Both the position numbers and the translations under genes were made by a program. Below, piece after piece: positions 25,581 to 34,926 of a stretch of DNA of 64,000 bases. The stretch is from an uncultured Allomuricauda sp. GTDB taxonomy: Bacteria; Bacteroidota; Bacteroidia; Flavobacteriales; Flavobacteriaceae. The notes below the pieces were generated by a model. The model had not been told where the DNA came from, searched no databases, and saw nothing but the letters and a program-made list of their open reading frames with translations. The stretch lies in contig NZ_CANMOO010000002.1 in the NCBI RefSeq assembly GCF_947499585.1, forward strand, positions 62,001-126,000. The letters are read 5' to 3'. The stretch's first letter is position 1, and every line of letters starts with the position of its first letter.

Positions 25581-26615
25581 TTAGAATACAATTTCCAAAT
25601 TCTTATTTACTTGTTGATATTTCTTTAGAGCTCTTTTGCTAATACTATTGTTACTAAGTATTAGTTTTTCCAAGTTCGTTACTCTAAATGAATTAGTAGA
25701 TAATTTGTTAATGTTGTTGTCACTCAGATTTAAAACTTTTACCGAAGACGGAATTGATTTTAGAACTTTATCAAAATTCATATTTGGGTTTTTAACAAAT
25801 GATAAATATTCTAAATTTTTAAATTGAATTATTCCGTTTGGAATCTGGGACAAGTTGCAACTATTTAGAGAAAGTTGTGATAGTTTCGGGAGGTATTGAA
25901 GTGCGTTCAAGTTTTCCCATTTGTTACCACTCAGCCATAGATTATAGATGTTTTTTAATAGGGTGACTTCATTAGGCAGTTGAGTTTGATCATTACCACC
26001 AAGACCCATTTGTCCAAGATTATCAAGTTTTGAAAGTTTTGAAAACGTATCTTTCAAATCCAAATTAGGGTTTTTGCCTAACCAAATCATTTCAAGGGAG
26101 CTAAGCCCTGTAATACTCTTTGGTAATTTTTTATAATTATTATACATCAAAGCAATGTTGACGAGCTTTGGTATTTTTGATAAATGTAAAAATGTCTTGT
26201 GCCAGTCAAGGTTTGGATTGCCAATAAGACTGATTGAGATAATATTTTCCAATTTTTGGATTGATTTAGGAATCTTAAAAAGATTTAGATTCTGTTTTTC
26301 TAGATGCTCAACTTCTAAGAATTGTAAGCTTTTTAACGCACCGATCGACGATGGAATTTCAGAAATAAACGTATTGGATAATACTAATTCACGCAAATTT
26401 TGAAATTGCTGAAGTGATTCTCTGAGCAATTTTTCATCTAAATTAGAATTATTCAAATTTAGTCGATAGACCTCTTTTGGGGTTGTTAACGCTTCTTCAA
26501 TAGAACTGTACACTCTGTATTGATCAATATCCTTTCTGATTTCAATAAATGACTGTCCCCAGCTTGTAATAGATACAAATAATACTAAAAGAATAACGGC
26601 TTGTGCAAATTTCAT
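25581..26615 (-). CDS. Secreted leucine-rich-repeat protein
   Basis: A 344-residue exported protein with a signal peptide (ending ITSWGQS, residue about 22) followed by leucine-rich repeats over about 50-340 (for example LRELVLSNTFISEIPSSIG and LEKLILSNNSISK). In several repeats a longer insert of the form NPNLD-x-KTF or NPNMNFDKVL recurs, giving a two-repeat period of about 50 residues. There is no catalytic domain, membrane anchor or obvious sorting tail, so it is probably a protein-protein interaction module in the periplasm or outside. The gene stands alone, bracketed on both sides by unusual non-coding DNA, and may be a recently acquired single-gene insert. Confidence 0.88.
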   Translation of the reverse strand: MKFAQAVILLVLFVSITSWGQSFIEIRKDIDQYRVYSSIEEALTTPKEVYRLNLNNSNLDEKLLRESLQQFQNLRELVLSNTFISEIPSSIGALKSLQFLEVEHLEKQNLNLFKIPKSIQKLENIISISLIGNPNLDWHKTFLHLSKIPKLVNIALMYNNYKKLPKSITGLSSLEMIWLGKNPNLDLKDTFSKLSKLDNLGQMGLGGNDQTQLPNEVTLLKNIYNLWLSGNKWENLNALQYLPKLSQLSLNSCNLSQIPNGIIQFKNLEYLSFVKNPNMNFDKVLKSIPSSVKVLNLSDNNINKLSTNSFRVTNLEKLILSNNSISKRALKKYQQVNKNLEIVF

Positions 26616-26962
26616 TTTGACTAGTTAATTAATGGTAACGACCCGCTAAACGTAGTTCCGGGATTTTTATGGAAATATAGCGAAATTGATTGACTGTCAA
26701 GAAGGCCGCATGTCAGCCGTATCTTGTCGATTTTGCGTTATTGGGAATAAAAATTTCGGGGCCAAATTGCTTTTAGCCACTGTTGTTGCACCGCGAGGTT
26801 TGAATTATTTGCCTTGTGCTTGGTTTTCCCTCCATATGCAGTTAAAGCTACAATTTGGTTTAACTGGTCGTTGTAGTTTTTAACTGGATTCTAGATAATT
26901 TCTCTATAATTAGTATGCGTTAGAAAAGATTTACATAATCAACAAAAAATAAATCTTCCTCT
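26616..26962. other. Non-coding segment upstream of the LRR gene
   Basis: No convincing gene in 347 bases. Composition and strings (CCCGCTAAACGTAGTTCCGGG at 26642, GCACCGCGAGG at 26789, GCCTTGTGCTTGG at 26811) differ from ordinary intergenic DNA here. CCGGGATTTTTAT near 26658 has a rough inverted partner, ATAAAAATTTCGGGG, near 26747, so the block may fold into a long imperfect hairpin. With the segment at 25310-25530 it brackets the LRR gene. Confidence 0.4.
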
Positions 26963-27712
26963 CTAATATGTGGATTGATTTATTTTTACTATTTCCATTT
27001 CCTGACCAAGTACATCTACTCTAATAACTATATGAGGCTCTTGTTTAGTAATATAAATCATATTGGAAACCCCTTCTTCTGCCTCCAGATTGATCTTATA
27101 GGTTTCAAAAGCACCTGCAGGCACAGTGATTTTTTCCTCACCTGTATACTTTAAGGTCATAGGTTCAATCGCCCCACTACTGAGAAAAAAAACATCTAAA
27201 TTTTCATCAAGATTTTTTGGTTTAACAATACCTGAGATTAATCCAAATATTTCAGGTCGTAATATTACTTCTTTCGAGTATGTAGTATCTATTTTTTTTA
27301 CTCTTGAAATGTTTCCAGACAATTGATAATTTGCCAACATATCCATTTTATGGTTTCTTGAAATCTGTGCTTCCAATTTAAACTCTGCAGTTTTCAGTTT
27401 TAGGTCTACTTTCTTTGTAACCAATTCTTTTAAATCAAAAATCATTGTAGACTGTTCTTCTACGACGCCCTCAAGTACCGAGATGTCTTTGAATTTGATT
27501 TGTTTTTCTGTTTTTAATGTCTCCCAAACCCAATACCCCTTAGTCTTTCCATTCTGTTTCATTAAAAAGGAGTCTTTTCTCGACAGAATGTTTGATAAAT
27601 CAATCTTATTGTTTGCCCAGGTGGTTTCTTGAGCTGTTAATTTTGTAGTTCCAAAAATTAGAATAAGCAATAAATGAAGGCCTAATCTTTGTATTATTCG
27701 ATTTATTTCCAT
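26963..27712 (-). CDS. Secreted DUF3108-like hypothetical protein
   Basis: The 249-residue product has a signal peptide (to about residue 28, TKLTAQE) and a beta-rich mature part. The stretch IEPMTLKYTGEEKITVPAGAFETYKINLEAEEGVSN-type sequence near 190-225, followed by a strand pair ending in EPHIVIRVDVLGQEMEIV, resembles the C-terminal half of DUF3108 proteins, whose function is unknown. No enzymatic motif. It sits 31 bases after the NTF2-like gene on the same strand, so the two are probably cotranscribed. Confidence 0.72.
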   Translation of the reverse strand: MEINRIIQRLGLHLLLILIFGTTKLTAQETTWANNKIDLSNILSRKDSFLMKQNGKTKGYWVWETLKTEKQIKFKDISVLEGVVEEQSTMIFDLKELVTKKVDLKLKTAEFKLEAQISRNHKMDMLANYQLSGNISRVKKIDTTYSKEVILRPEIFGLISGIVKPKNLDENLDVFFLSSGAIEPMTLKYTGEEKITVPAGAFETYKINLEAEEGVSNMIYITKQEPHIVIRVDVLGQEMEIVKINQSTY

Positions 27713-27743
27713 TTCTGAAAGTTCAGTTTATTAAGTAAATAAA

Positions 27744-28259
27744 TTATTCCTTCTTTTCTTTAACCTGAAAAGAAATTTGCTTTTGGTAGGAATTATAATC
27801 TACATAATCAAAATGGGAGCTAATTTTTTTCTCATCAAATTTTAAAATAGTAACCATAGGGACAGACACAAAGATTTTGCCTAGAGCGCTGTCGCCAAAC
27901 CAGCTTTTTGGGAGAACAAGTTCGAAGTTGGAGTTAATAATGGCATGGGTTCCAGAAACAAAATGCTCTTTTACCTTAAAAGAAGCATATTCTGGAGGGG
28001 CATCAGGAAAAACACTTTTTAATAAAGACATTACCTTGTCTTTACCCACTAGATCAAAATTGGTCTGAAAAGCTTCAACAGCAGTTGGATCTTTAAAATG
28101 AACCGAATCTTTATAAAAGGCACCCATTTTCTCAACATTCCATTCGCTATAAGCGCTCATGTAATCAAGAGCCATTTTACTCAAAGAATCTTGTGAAACC
28201 TGTGCACAAATTATATTGGCCGCAAACAAAAACAAAAAATAAACACTCATTTTTTTCAT
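27744..28259 (-). CDS. Secreted NTF2/SnoaL-like protein
   Basis: From the ATG at 28259 the product is 171 residues with a signal peptide (MKKMSVYFLFLFAANIICAQ) and an NTF2-like domain: ALDYMSAYSEWNVEKMGAFY with KDSVHFKDPTA, the pattern of SnoaL-like proteins, then MSLLKSVFPDAPPEYASF and a final sheet ending DYVDYNSYQKQ. The start at 28259 is preferred because the longer frame to 28316 would add 19 residues in front of a good signal peptide. The fold includes polyketide cyclases and isomerases; no activity can be assigned. Confidence 0.85.
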   Translation of the reverse strand: MKKMSVYFLFLFAANIICAQVSQDSLSKMALDYMSAYSEWNVEKMGAFYKDSVHFKDPTAVEAFQTNFDLVGKDKVMSLLKSVFPDAPPEYASFKVKEHFVSGTHAIINSNFELVLPKSWFGDSALGKIFVSVPMVTILKFDEKKISSHFDYVDYNSYQKQISFQVKEKKE

Positions 28260-28530
28260 ATTCGAAGTATTAAAAAGGTCATTTAAAAAGGAATTATGGC
28301 AATGAACACAATTCAATGTTGTTTATTTATCCAGTGCCAACAAGTAAAAAACAACAGTAAACTAACTACTTTTTTTACTGCAATAAATTAATAAGAAGTG
28401 AACGACCTAAAAACGTATCCTGTCATATCGAATCATGATTTGAAGTACTTGTTTTGCGCTGTTAAGTATATTTATCGGTTTTCCTTTTAAGAATAGAATA
28501 GTTAAAATTGAAGTGTTTTAATAATAAAAT

Positions 28531-29301
28531 ATGGGCCTAACCTCAATTATTGTAGATGATGAGCACATGGCAAGACAAAGGTTGGTGAATTTGATAAAAG
28601 AAGTCCCGGCCATAGACTTAGCTAAGGAGTGCAAAACAGGAAGAGAAGCTTTGAAAAGTATACATTTGATAAAACCTGATTTGGTTTTTTTAGATGTAAG
28701 CTTAAAAGATGCCAATGGTCTGGAAATGTGGAAAAGTGTCTTGAATAAGGAACCACCATTGCTCATAGTGGTTAGTGCGCATCATACGCATGGCATTAAC
28801 GCGTTTGAGGCGTATGCTATAGATTATCTTTTAAAACCTTTTCATGATGCCCGTTTTTTTAAGTCTATTAATAGAGTGCTAGTAGCTCATGAAAAAAAAC
28901 AGCTTTTTAAACAATTTGAGTTGAGCAAATTTGAGGATTCTGTTATTCCAGCTACGCCTTACACCAAAAAAGACATTCTTCCCGTTAGAGAATCTAACAA
29001 ATTATTTTTTGTTAAGTTTTCCGAAATAATGTACTTTATTTCATCTGGCCATTATATAGAAATATTTACGGAAGCCAAAAAATATACCTTTAGGGACAGG
29101 TTAAGCCAGTTGGATAAAAAACTAGATGAAAAACAATTTTTACGTATTCATAGATCGGTAGTCATTAACCTAAACTTTATAAAAGATTTAGTTCATTCAG
29201 ATTTTGGGGAATTGGATATTAGGATGAGAGATAAAAGATTACTTAGAATTAGTAGGGGCTATAGGGCTCAGTTTCTTAATAAAGTAGGATTGACAAAATG
29301 A
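28531..29301 (+). CDS. LytTR-family response regulator (RR1)
   Basis: The 256 residues have an N-terminal receiver domain with the acidic pocket D9-D10, phospho-acceptor D55 (LVFLDVSL), S82 and K102 (LLKPF), then a LytTR DNA-binding domain from about 150 (FVKFSEIMYFISSGHYIEIF; FLRIHRSVVINLNFI). The receiver is intact for phosphorylation, although the segment after S82 reads AHHTHG instead of the usual AYDEYA. The stop overlaps the start of the histidine kinase by 4 bases, making the kinase its natural partner. Confidence 0.94.
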   Translation: MGLTSIIVDDEHMARQRLVNLIKEVPAIDLAKECKTGREALKSIHLIKPDLVFLDVSLKDANGLEMWKSVLNKEPPLLIVVSAHHTHGINAFEAYAIDYLLKPFHDARFFKSINRVLVAHEKKQLFKQFELSKFEDSVIPATPYTKKDILPVRESNKLFFVKFSEIMYFISSGHYIEIFTEAKKYTFRDRLSQLDKKLDEKQFLRIHRSVVINLNFIKDLVHSDFGELDIRMRDKRLLRISRGYRAQFLNKVGLTK

Positions 29302-30398
29302 ACAAAAAACTATTTTCAATTCTTTTTTTATTCTCTTTTTCTTACCATTTCATAAACATGGTAAAAAATTCTGTTCTCAAGTATTTAGGAATACAGCACT
29401 TGGAAACTAGCTGGTTCAAGTTATTGCTCGATGTTTTTATTATTGAATTAGTTTTCGGTATGCTGTTGATTGTCTTTCTGATATTCATTTCCAAAAAAAT
29501 GATGACAAAGGCATATAGTTGGTTTACTGTAATATCTGTTCACTTTATACTATATTTAGTATCATTACTAATTACATACTTCATTTATTATTTTTATTTG
29601 TTATCAATAAAGGCCCCCGAAGGCGAAGGGTCATTTACTTATCATATCGTAAATATTACGTACTACCTTAATATTCACTTTCTTATATATTTTGTCAATA
29701 TATTTATTATCTACACCTATTATTACTTGGAAAAAATTTCAAAAATTGAATTGAATCGAAGTAATTTGCGCGAACAATTGGTCAAGGTCAAGGTCAATAT
29801 TCTCAAATACAAGTTACACCCTCATTTCTTTTTTAATACTCTAAACACAATTACCAATTTAATAACCACCGACACTAAGTTGGCACAAAAGACTTTGGTT
29901 GATTTTAGTGGACTCTTGCGGGATATCCTTTATTTGAAGGATTCGAACTTATTGACCCTTTCAGAAGAAGTGGCTATACTTAGGAAGTATTTGGATATTT
30001 TATCAGTTCGATTTTCTGAGGATTTGACAATAAAAATGAATATTGAAGATGGATTGGAAAATGCCCTTATTCCCAGTCTCATCCTACAGCCAATTATAGA
30101 AAATAGTATTATGCATGGGTATTCTTACAATCACACAACCCTTAAAATGTGTTTGGAAATAAGTTCTTATGATCGCCGTCTAATTTGTCAGGTTTCTAAT
30201 GACGGGCAAAGAGTTGATGAAGATAATATACAGTATGGCAATGGGCTGCAAAATACTATAGACAGACTCATGACTTTATTTGATGATAATTATGGGTTTT
30301 CTATTAAAAATAGACCCGATAACAGAGGTGTGATTACCGAATTACAATTTCCGCTGGAATTTGTGGATTCAAATAATGAAGAGCTCTCCTCCTTTTAG
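29298..30398 (+). CDS. LytS/YehU-type sensor histidine kinase
   Basis: The 366 residues have four membrane segments between about 4 and 140 with no large extracellular domain, then a His_kinase (PF06580-type) core: KYKLHPHFFFNTLN with phospho-accepting H176 and an ATPase N box PSLILQPIIENSIMHGY at about 257-273, then YGNGLQNTIDRL. It is coupled to RR1 by a 4-base overlap. Its stop codon also overlaps, tail to tail, the stop codon of the second LytTR regulator. The signal is probably sensed within or at the membrane. Confidence 0.93.
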   Translation: MNKKLFSILFLFSFSYHFINMVKNSVLKYLGIQHLETSWFKLLLDVFIIELVFGMLLIVFLIFISKKMMTKAYSWFTVISVHFILYLVSLLITYFIYYFYLLSIKAPEGEGSFTYHIVNITYYLNIHFLIYFVNIFIIYTYYYLEKISKIELNRSNLREQLVKVKVNILKYKLHPHFFFNTLNTITNLITTDTKLAQKTLVDFSGLLRDILYLKDSNLLTLSEEVAILRKYLDILSVRFSEDLTIKMNIEDGLENALIPSLILQPIIENSIMHGYSYNHTTLKMCLEISSYDRRLICQVSNDGQRVDEDNIQYGNGLQNTIDRLMTLFDDNYGFSIKNRPDNRGVITELQFPLEFVDSNNEELSSF

Positions 30399-31177
30399 AG
30401 ATTGAATTTATTTTGAAAACTTTTCTTGTAGCTTTTACTTACTCTAAACTTTTCATCATCACTCATAACTACTTCAATATCGCCGTATAACGCATATTCA
30501 AGTTCTCTAATGTAGTTACTGTTGATGATGGTCGATCTATGTATTCTTATAAAATCCGGCTGAAGTTTTGAAATAAGTTTGGTCAATGACTCCCTTAATA
30601 AAAACTTTTTTTCTAAAGTAAATATTTCAACATAATACCCTGAAGCAGTAATATACTTTATGCTATTTTGTTCTACAAACTCAATTTTGGCACCAAGCCT
30701 AATAGGTAGTTTAAAATTGTTGTATCCCGATTTTTGGGATTTACTTTCTTCCACATATGTTAGTAATTCGGAAAGTTTAGATTCAAAAGTATCATCTTTT
30801 CTAATTTCCAATTCCCCAATGGCCCTTTCTATAGATATATTGAAACGCTCATCTTCATAAGGCTTTAAAAGATAATCAAATGCAAAAAAATCAAATGCTT
30901 GGATAGCGTACTCGTCATAAGCTGTTACAAATATAACCAGGGGGCCATTACCTTTATTTATTCCTTTCAGAACCTCAAAACCTGTCATATCCTTTAGTCT
31001 AATATCCAAGAAAATGAGATGGGGGCGCAATAGGTTTATCTTTTTTATAGCATCTTTTCCATTTCCGCATTCAGCAATCACGTTGGCGGTAGAATAGTTG
31101 GAAATCAGACGGACAATTCTTTCCCTTGAGTGGGATTCATCATCTATTACAATAATATTGACGCTTTTTTTGGACAT
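30395..31177 (-). CDS. LytTR-family response regulator (RR2)
   Basis: Second regulator of the same type, on the opposite strand. From the ATG at 31177 it is 260 residues; a start 5 codons upstream (31192) is possible. Receiver: D12-D13, D58 (LIFLDIRL), T85 in FVTAYDEYA, K105 in LLKPY, all canonical. LytTR domain from about 160 (IEFVEQNSIKYITASGYYVEIF; FIRIHRSTIINSNYI). It has no adjacent kinase of its own other than the LytS-type gene it converges on. Its 5' end faces the SusC/SusD operon at 31641, which it might control. Confidence 0.93.
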   Translation of the reverse strand: MSKKSVNIIVIDDESHSRERIVRLISNYSTANVIAECGNGKDAIKKINLLRPHLIFLDIRLKDMTGFEVLKGINKGNGPLVIFVTAYDEYAIQAFDFFAFDYLLKPYEDERFNISIERAIGELEIRKDDTFESKLSELLTYVEESKSQKSGYNNFKLPIRLGAKIEFVEQNSIKYITASGYYVEIFTLEKKFLLRESLTKLISKLQPDFIRIHRSTIINSNYIRELEYALYGDIEVVMSDDEKFRVSKSYKKSFQNKFNL

Positions 31178-31192
31178 ATGACTATTATGCAA

Positions 31193-31640
31193 CAGAAAAC
31201 TAAAACAATATTCTTTACAAAAAAAATAAACATAGATGTTGCGTTCCGGGTTTGATTTTTTGATTAAATATATGGTTTCTCTCGATTTAGGTAAAAAACA
31301 ATGAGGTTGTGGGAGTTAATACATCGTTCTAATTGCCTATTAAAGATTGTACCATTAATCTGCCTAAATTTTTATTTTTTAGTTCACTTCATCTTTTTGC
31401 CGTTTCAAGACATATTCCAAATAGTTGAAATCAAAGTTTACAAAACGATATGTTAATTGCTCTTTTTTTACGCTGCAATTGTAAAGGTAGGGCGGTGAGA
31501 AGCCTTATTTGTATGTGAATATCTCCATAAGGTTTTGTTCTCATTTTAAGAGTCATTTGAATTAGCTGTCAATGCGCAATCTTCCCGTCCACCTTTCTCA
31601 ATTGCTCTAACTCATTAATTTATAACAAAACTCAAACTCT
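31193..31640. other. Regulatory intergenic region between RR2 and the first SusC
   Basis: 448 bases with no gene. A hairpin (GCCTTAT near 31502 with ATAAGG at 31527-31532, then TTTT) lies in the SusC leader about 110 bases before its start and could act as an attenuator. I could not place a full TTTG/TAnnTTTG promoter. The region should carry the promoters of both divergent genes and any LytTR binding sites. Confidence 0.4.
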
Positions 31641-34600
31641 ATGAAAGTAAAGAAACTGTTCGGGGTAATGGTTCTTATGGTGACATGCTGCGCCACAGTC
31701 ATTGCTCAGGAAAAAACAATTTCTGGTACAGTTACAGACCAAGAAGGTCTTGAGCTTCCAGGCGTCAACATAGTCATTGAAGGTACCACTAACGGTACTC
31801 AAACGGACTTTGACGGAAACTATTCCATAAATACTAGTACGGGACAGGTCTTGGTATTTACATATATAGGTCAACAAGAGGTGCGGAGAACAGTGGGAAC
31901 TTCTAATATTGTTGATGTTCAAATGCAAGAAGATGCACAAGCTCTTGAAGAAGTGGTGGTAACTGCCCTTGGTATTAAAAGAGAAAAGCAAGCGTTGGGC
32001 TATGCAGTAACCGAAGTTGGGGAAGATCAGTTGGAATCTAGACCAGATGGTGATGTTGCCCGTGTTCTCCAAGGTAAAGCTTCCGGGGTACAGATCACCC
32101 AGCAAAGTGGGCTTTCTGGTTCAGGAACCAATATTGTAATTAGAGGGCAAACAACCTTTAGTGGAAGTAACCAAGCGTTGTTTATTGTTGATGGTGTTCC
32201 TTTTAGCACAGACACCAACTCACAAGGTCTGAACGGGGATAGACAAGATTTTATAAACGGTAATAACGGTTCCAGTAGGTTCTTGGATCTGGACCCAAAC
32301 AGTATAGAAAGTGTCAACGTTCTTAAAGGACTTGCGGCTGCTACGCTGTATGGTTCCCAAGGACGTAATGGAGTTGTTTTGATTACGACAAAAGGAGGTT
32401 CGGTTTCTGAAGGGCCAAAGAAAACTGAAATTACAGTTAACTCTTCTTTCTTTTTCAATGAGATTTCTTCACTTCCAGATTACCAAGATGTATACGGAAA
32501 CGGATTTGACCAGGCTTTTGGCTGGTTCTTCAGTAACTGGGGACCTGCATTTGCCGAAGAAGGCGCCTCTGGATGGGCCAATCAAAACGCCATTAACGGT
32601 ACACTTTCTGGTCAACCAGGATTCTTAAGACACCCATATTCTACATCTACTGCCGGCATTCAATCAGCATTCCCAGAATTTCAAGGGGCAGGATATGAGT
32701 GGAGACCTTATGACGGTGTAAAAAACTTCTTTAGAACAGGAACCATATCCAATACGTCGGTTAATGTTAGTGGGGCTTCCAGTGATGGTAAAGTTGGTTA
32801 CAATATGAATTATGGTTACTTAAAGGATAATGGTTTTACCCCTAACAACAGTGTTACACGTAACACTCTTTCTGTTGGAGGACGCGCTATTCTATCAAAT
32901 AAATTTACCGTAAATGGAACATTGAACTTTGCTAGGACCAAGTTTGTGTCACCACCTGTTGCTTTGAGCCAAGGTAATGGTTCTACAGGAACAGGTTCTT
33001 CTGTATTCGGTGACCTTTGGTTTACACCAAGAAGTATCGATATTCAAGGACTTCCTTTCCAGGACCCAATTACAGGGGGTAGTGTATACTACAGACAGAA
33101 CAACTCTATCCAGCATCCACTTTGGACAGTAAACAATGCAGCAAGTATTCAGGAAACAAATCGGGTTTTTGGACAAGCTTCAGTACAATACGAATTGAAC
33201 GACAACCTGAGCTTTATTTACAGAGCTGGTATTGACGTTTACAATGAGAGCAATACAAACTATCAAAACAAGGGAGGTGTAAACAGTAATTCTGGAGATG
33301 TAAGATTGGCAAGTGGTATATATAGTACATGGAATAATGTTAGAACCATTTGGGACCATAACCTTGTGTTGAACGGGGATTACGATATCACAGAAAAGAT
33401 TGGGTCTACATTTAATGTTGGTGCAACTTCACGAAGATCTATTTTTGATCAAAACGGTGTTGCCAGTGATGGACAGCAAGTATTTGGTGTGTTGAGACAT
33501 TTCAACTTCTTGAACCAAAATGAGATTCAATCCTTTAGTGAGCAAAATATAGTTGGAGTCTATGCGCAGGCAGATTTTGACTATGACAATTACTTATATT
33601 TGACTCTAGCAGCGAGAAATGACTGGGTATCCAACTTCTCCAAGGATAACCGCTCTCAATTCTATCCAAGTGCCAGTGTGTCTTTTATTCCAACAAAGGC
33701 TATAGATGGCTTAAAATCGGAAAAAGTATTGAACTATTTAAAGGTAAGAGGTGGTATAGGAGTATCAGCTAACTTCTCAACCTTAGGAAATAACTACCCA
33801 GTAGCGAATGTGCTGTTTTTGGATACTCAGGATTCACAGGATGATGGAGGACAAAACGTAGTCACAAATACATCAGGGGTGCAATTAGGAAATCCCAACC
33901 TTAAACCTGAAACGTTAGAAGAGATTGAGATTGGAATAGAGTCCAGATGGTGGAACAGCAGGGTTACCTTGGATGCCTCTATTTACAAACGAACCACAAA
34001 TGACCTTATAATAAACCAACCTTTGGATCCAGCAACTGGGTTTACGGTTACGGCCACAAACATTGGTGAGATAGGATCAGAAGGTGTTGAGCTTGACTTG
34101 GGAGTTAACTGGATAAGAGGAAAAGAAGAAGGTGGTTTTGACTGGACTACCAATATCAACTTTACCGCTAATGAAACCACGGTGGAGGATTTAGGGTTGG
34201 ATACCGATCAAGTGGTATATTCTGGTTTTGGCAATTTGGGGAATGCTGCTATTGAAGGACAACCTCTAGGCGTACTTTTTGGAAGTAGAATTTTAAGGGA
34301 TGACAATGGAAACTTTGTGGTAGGTGCAGATGGCAACTATGTACAAGATCCAACAGATGGTATCATAGGTGATCCAAACCCTGACTGGGTGGCCAACGTA
34401 AGAAACACGCTTTCTTATAAGAACTTTACATTGGGCTTCCAGTGGAACTATACCCAAGGTGGAGATATTTACTCTTCAACCATTTCAACTTTATTGGGTA
34501 GAGGATTGATTACTGAGACTATTGATAGGGAGAACACATTTATCCTTCCAGGTGTAGATGCAAATGGAAATGTCAACAATAGACAGATTAACAACTCCAC

Positions 34601-34907
34601 CTATTTCTTTAGTAACCTTTTATTTGGACCCAGGGAATTACAGGTGTACGATGCTACCACAGTTAGGCTACAAGAAGCTTCTCTTAGCTATAGCCTTCCA
34701 TCTAAATTTTTGGATAAGACTCCATTTGGGGCACTTACGTTCACGGTATCAGGTAACAATCTATGGTACAGAGCTATAAACACTCCTAAAGGCGCAAACT
34801 TTGATCCGAATACAAGTGGTACTGGAGTAGGTAATGGATTTGGTTTTGACTTTATCAACGGACCAAGTTCAAGAAGGTACGGGTTTAGTGTAAAAGCATC
34901 ATTCTAA
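31641..34907 (+). CDS. SusC/RagA-type TonB-dependent outer-membrane transporter
   Basis: Outer-membrane importer of 1088 residues that forms a lidded complex with the SusD-like protein encoded next. Signal peptide to about residue 22; carboxypeptidase-like regulatory domain at about 25-97 (ISGTVTDQEGLELPGVNIVI); conserved EEVVVTALG at about 103-111; plug domain about 115-235 (GKASGVQITQQSG, FIVDGVPF, GVVLITTKGG); then a long beta-barrel ending in RRYGFSVKASF with the C-terminal aromatic. The LGIKREKQALGYAV string is typical of one SusC subgroup. No polysaccharide-degrading enzyme follows, so the ligand may not be a glycan. Confidence 0.95.
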   Translation: MKVKKLFGVMVLMVTCCATVIAQEKTISGTVTDQEGLELPGVNIVIEGTTNGTQTDFDGNYSINTSTGQVLVFTYIGQQEVRRTVGTSNIVDVQMQEDAQALEEVVVTALGIKREKQALGYAVTEVGEDQLESRPDGDVARVLQGKASGVQITQQSGLSGSGTNIVIRGQTTFSGSNQALFIVDGVPFSTDTNSQGLNGDRQDFINGNNGSSRFLDLDPNSIESVNVLKGLAAATLYGSQGRNGVVLITTKGGSVSEGPKKTEITVNSSFFFNEISSLPDYQDVYGNGFDQAFGWFFSNWGPAFAEEGASGWANQNAINGTLSGQPGFLRHPYSTSTAGIQSAFPEFQGAGYEWRPYDGVKNFFRTGTISNTSVNVSGASSDGKVGYNMNYGYLKDNGFTPNNSVTRNTLSVGGRAILSNKFTVNGTLNFARTKFVSPPVALSQGNGSTGTGSSVFGDLWFTPRSIDIQGLPFQDPITGGSVYYRQNNSIQHPLWTVNNAASIQETNRVFGQASVQYELNDNLSFIYRAGIDVYNESNTNYQNKGGVNSNSGDVRLASGIYSTWNNVRTIWDHNLVLNGDYDITEKIGSTFNVGATSRRSIFDQNGVASDGQQVFGVLRHFNFLNQNEIQSFSEQNIVGVYAQADFDYDNYLYLTLAARNDWVSNFSKDNRSQFYPSASVSFIPTKAIDGLKSEKVLNYLKVRGGIGVSANFSTLGNNYPVANVLFLDTQDSQDDGGQNVVTNTSGVQLGNPNLKPETLEEIEIGIESRWWNSRVTLDASIYKRTTNDLIINQPLDPATGFTVTATNIGEIGSEGVELDLGVNWIRGKEEGGFDWTTNINFTANETTVEDLGLDTDQVVYSGFGNLGNAAIEGQPLGVLFGSRILRDDNGNFVVGADGNYVQDPTDGIIGDPNPDWVANVRNTLSYKNFTLGFQWNYTQGGDIYSSTISTLLGRGLITETIDRENTFILPGVDANGNVNNRQINNSTYFFSNLLFGPRELQVYDATTVRLQEASLSYSLPSKFLDKTPFGALTFTVSGNNLWYRAINTPKGANFDPNTSGTGVGNGFGFDFINGPSSRRYGFSVKASF

Positions 34908-34926
34908 GAATAAAAACTATAAAACA

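Noticed and set aside
26686-26883. 65-codon open frame in the LRR upstream region
   Set aside because: The composition is unlike a real protein and it spans the atypical non-coding block; no start context or family resemblance.
31632-32105. 157-codon open frame antisense to the start of the first SusC gene
   Set aside because: It lies entirely over the conserved SusC N-terminus, has cysteine- and histidine-rich non-protein-like composition and no start signals.
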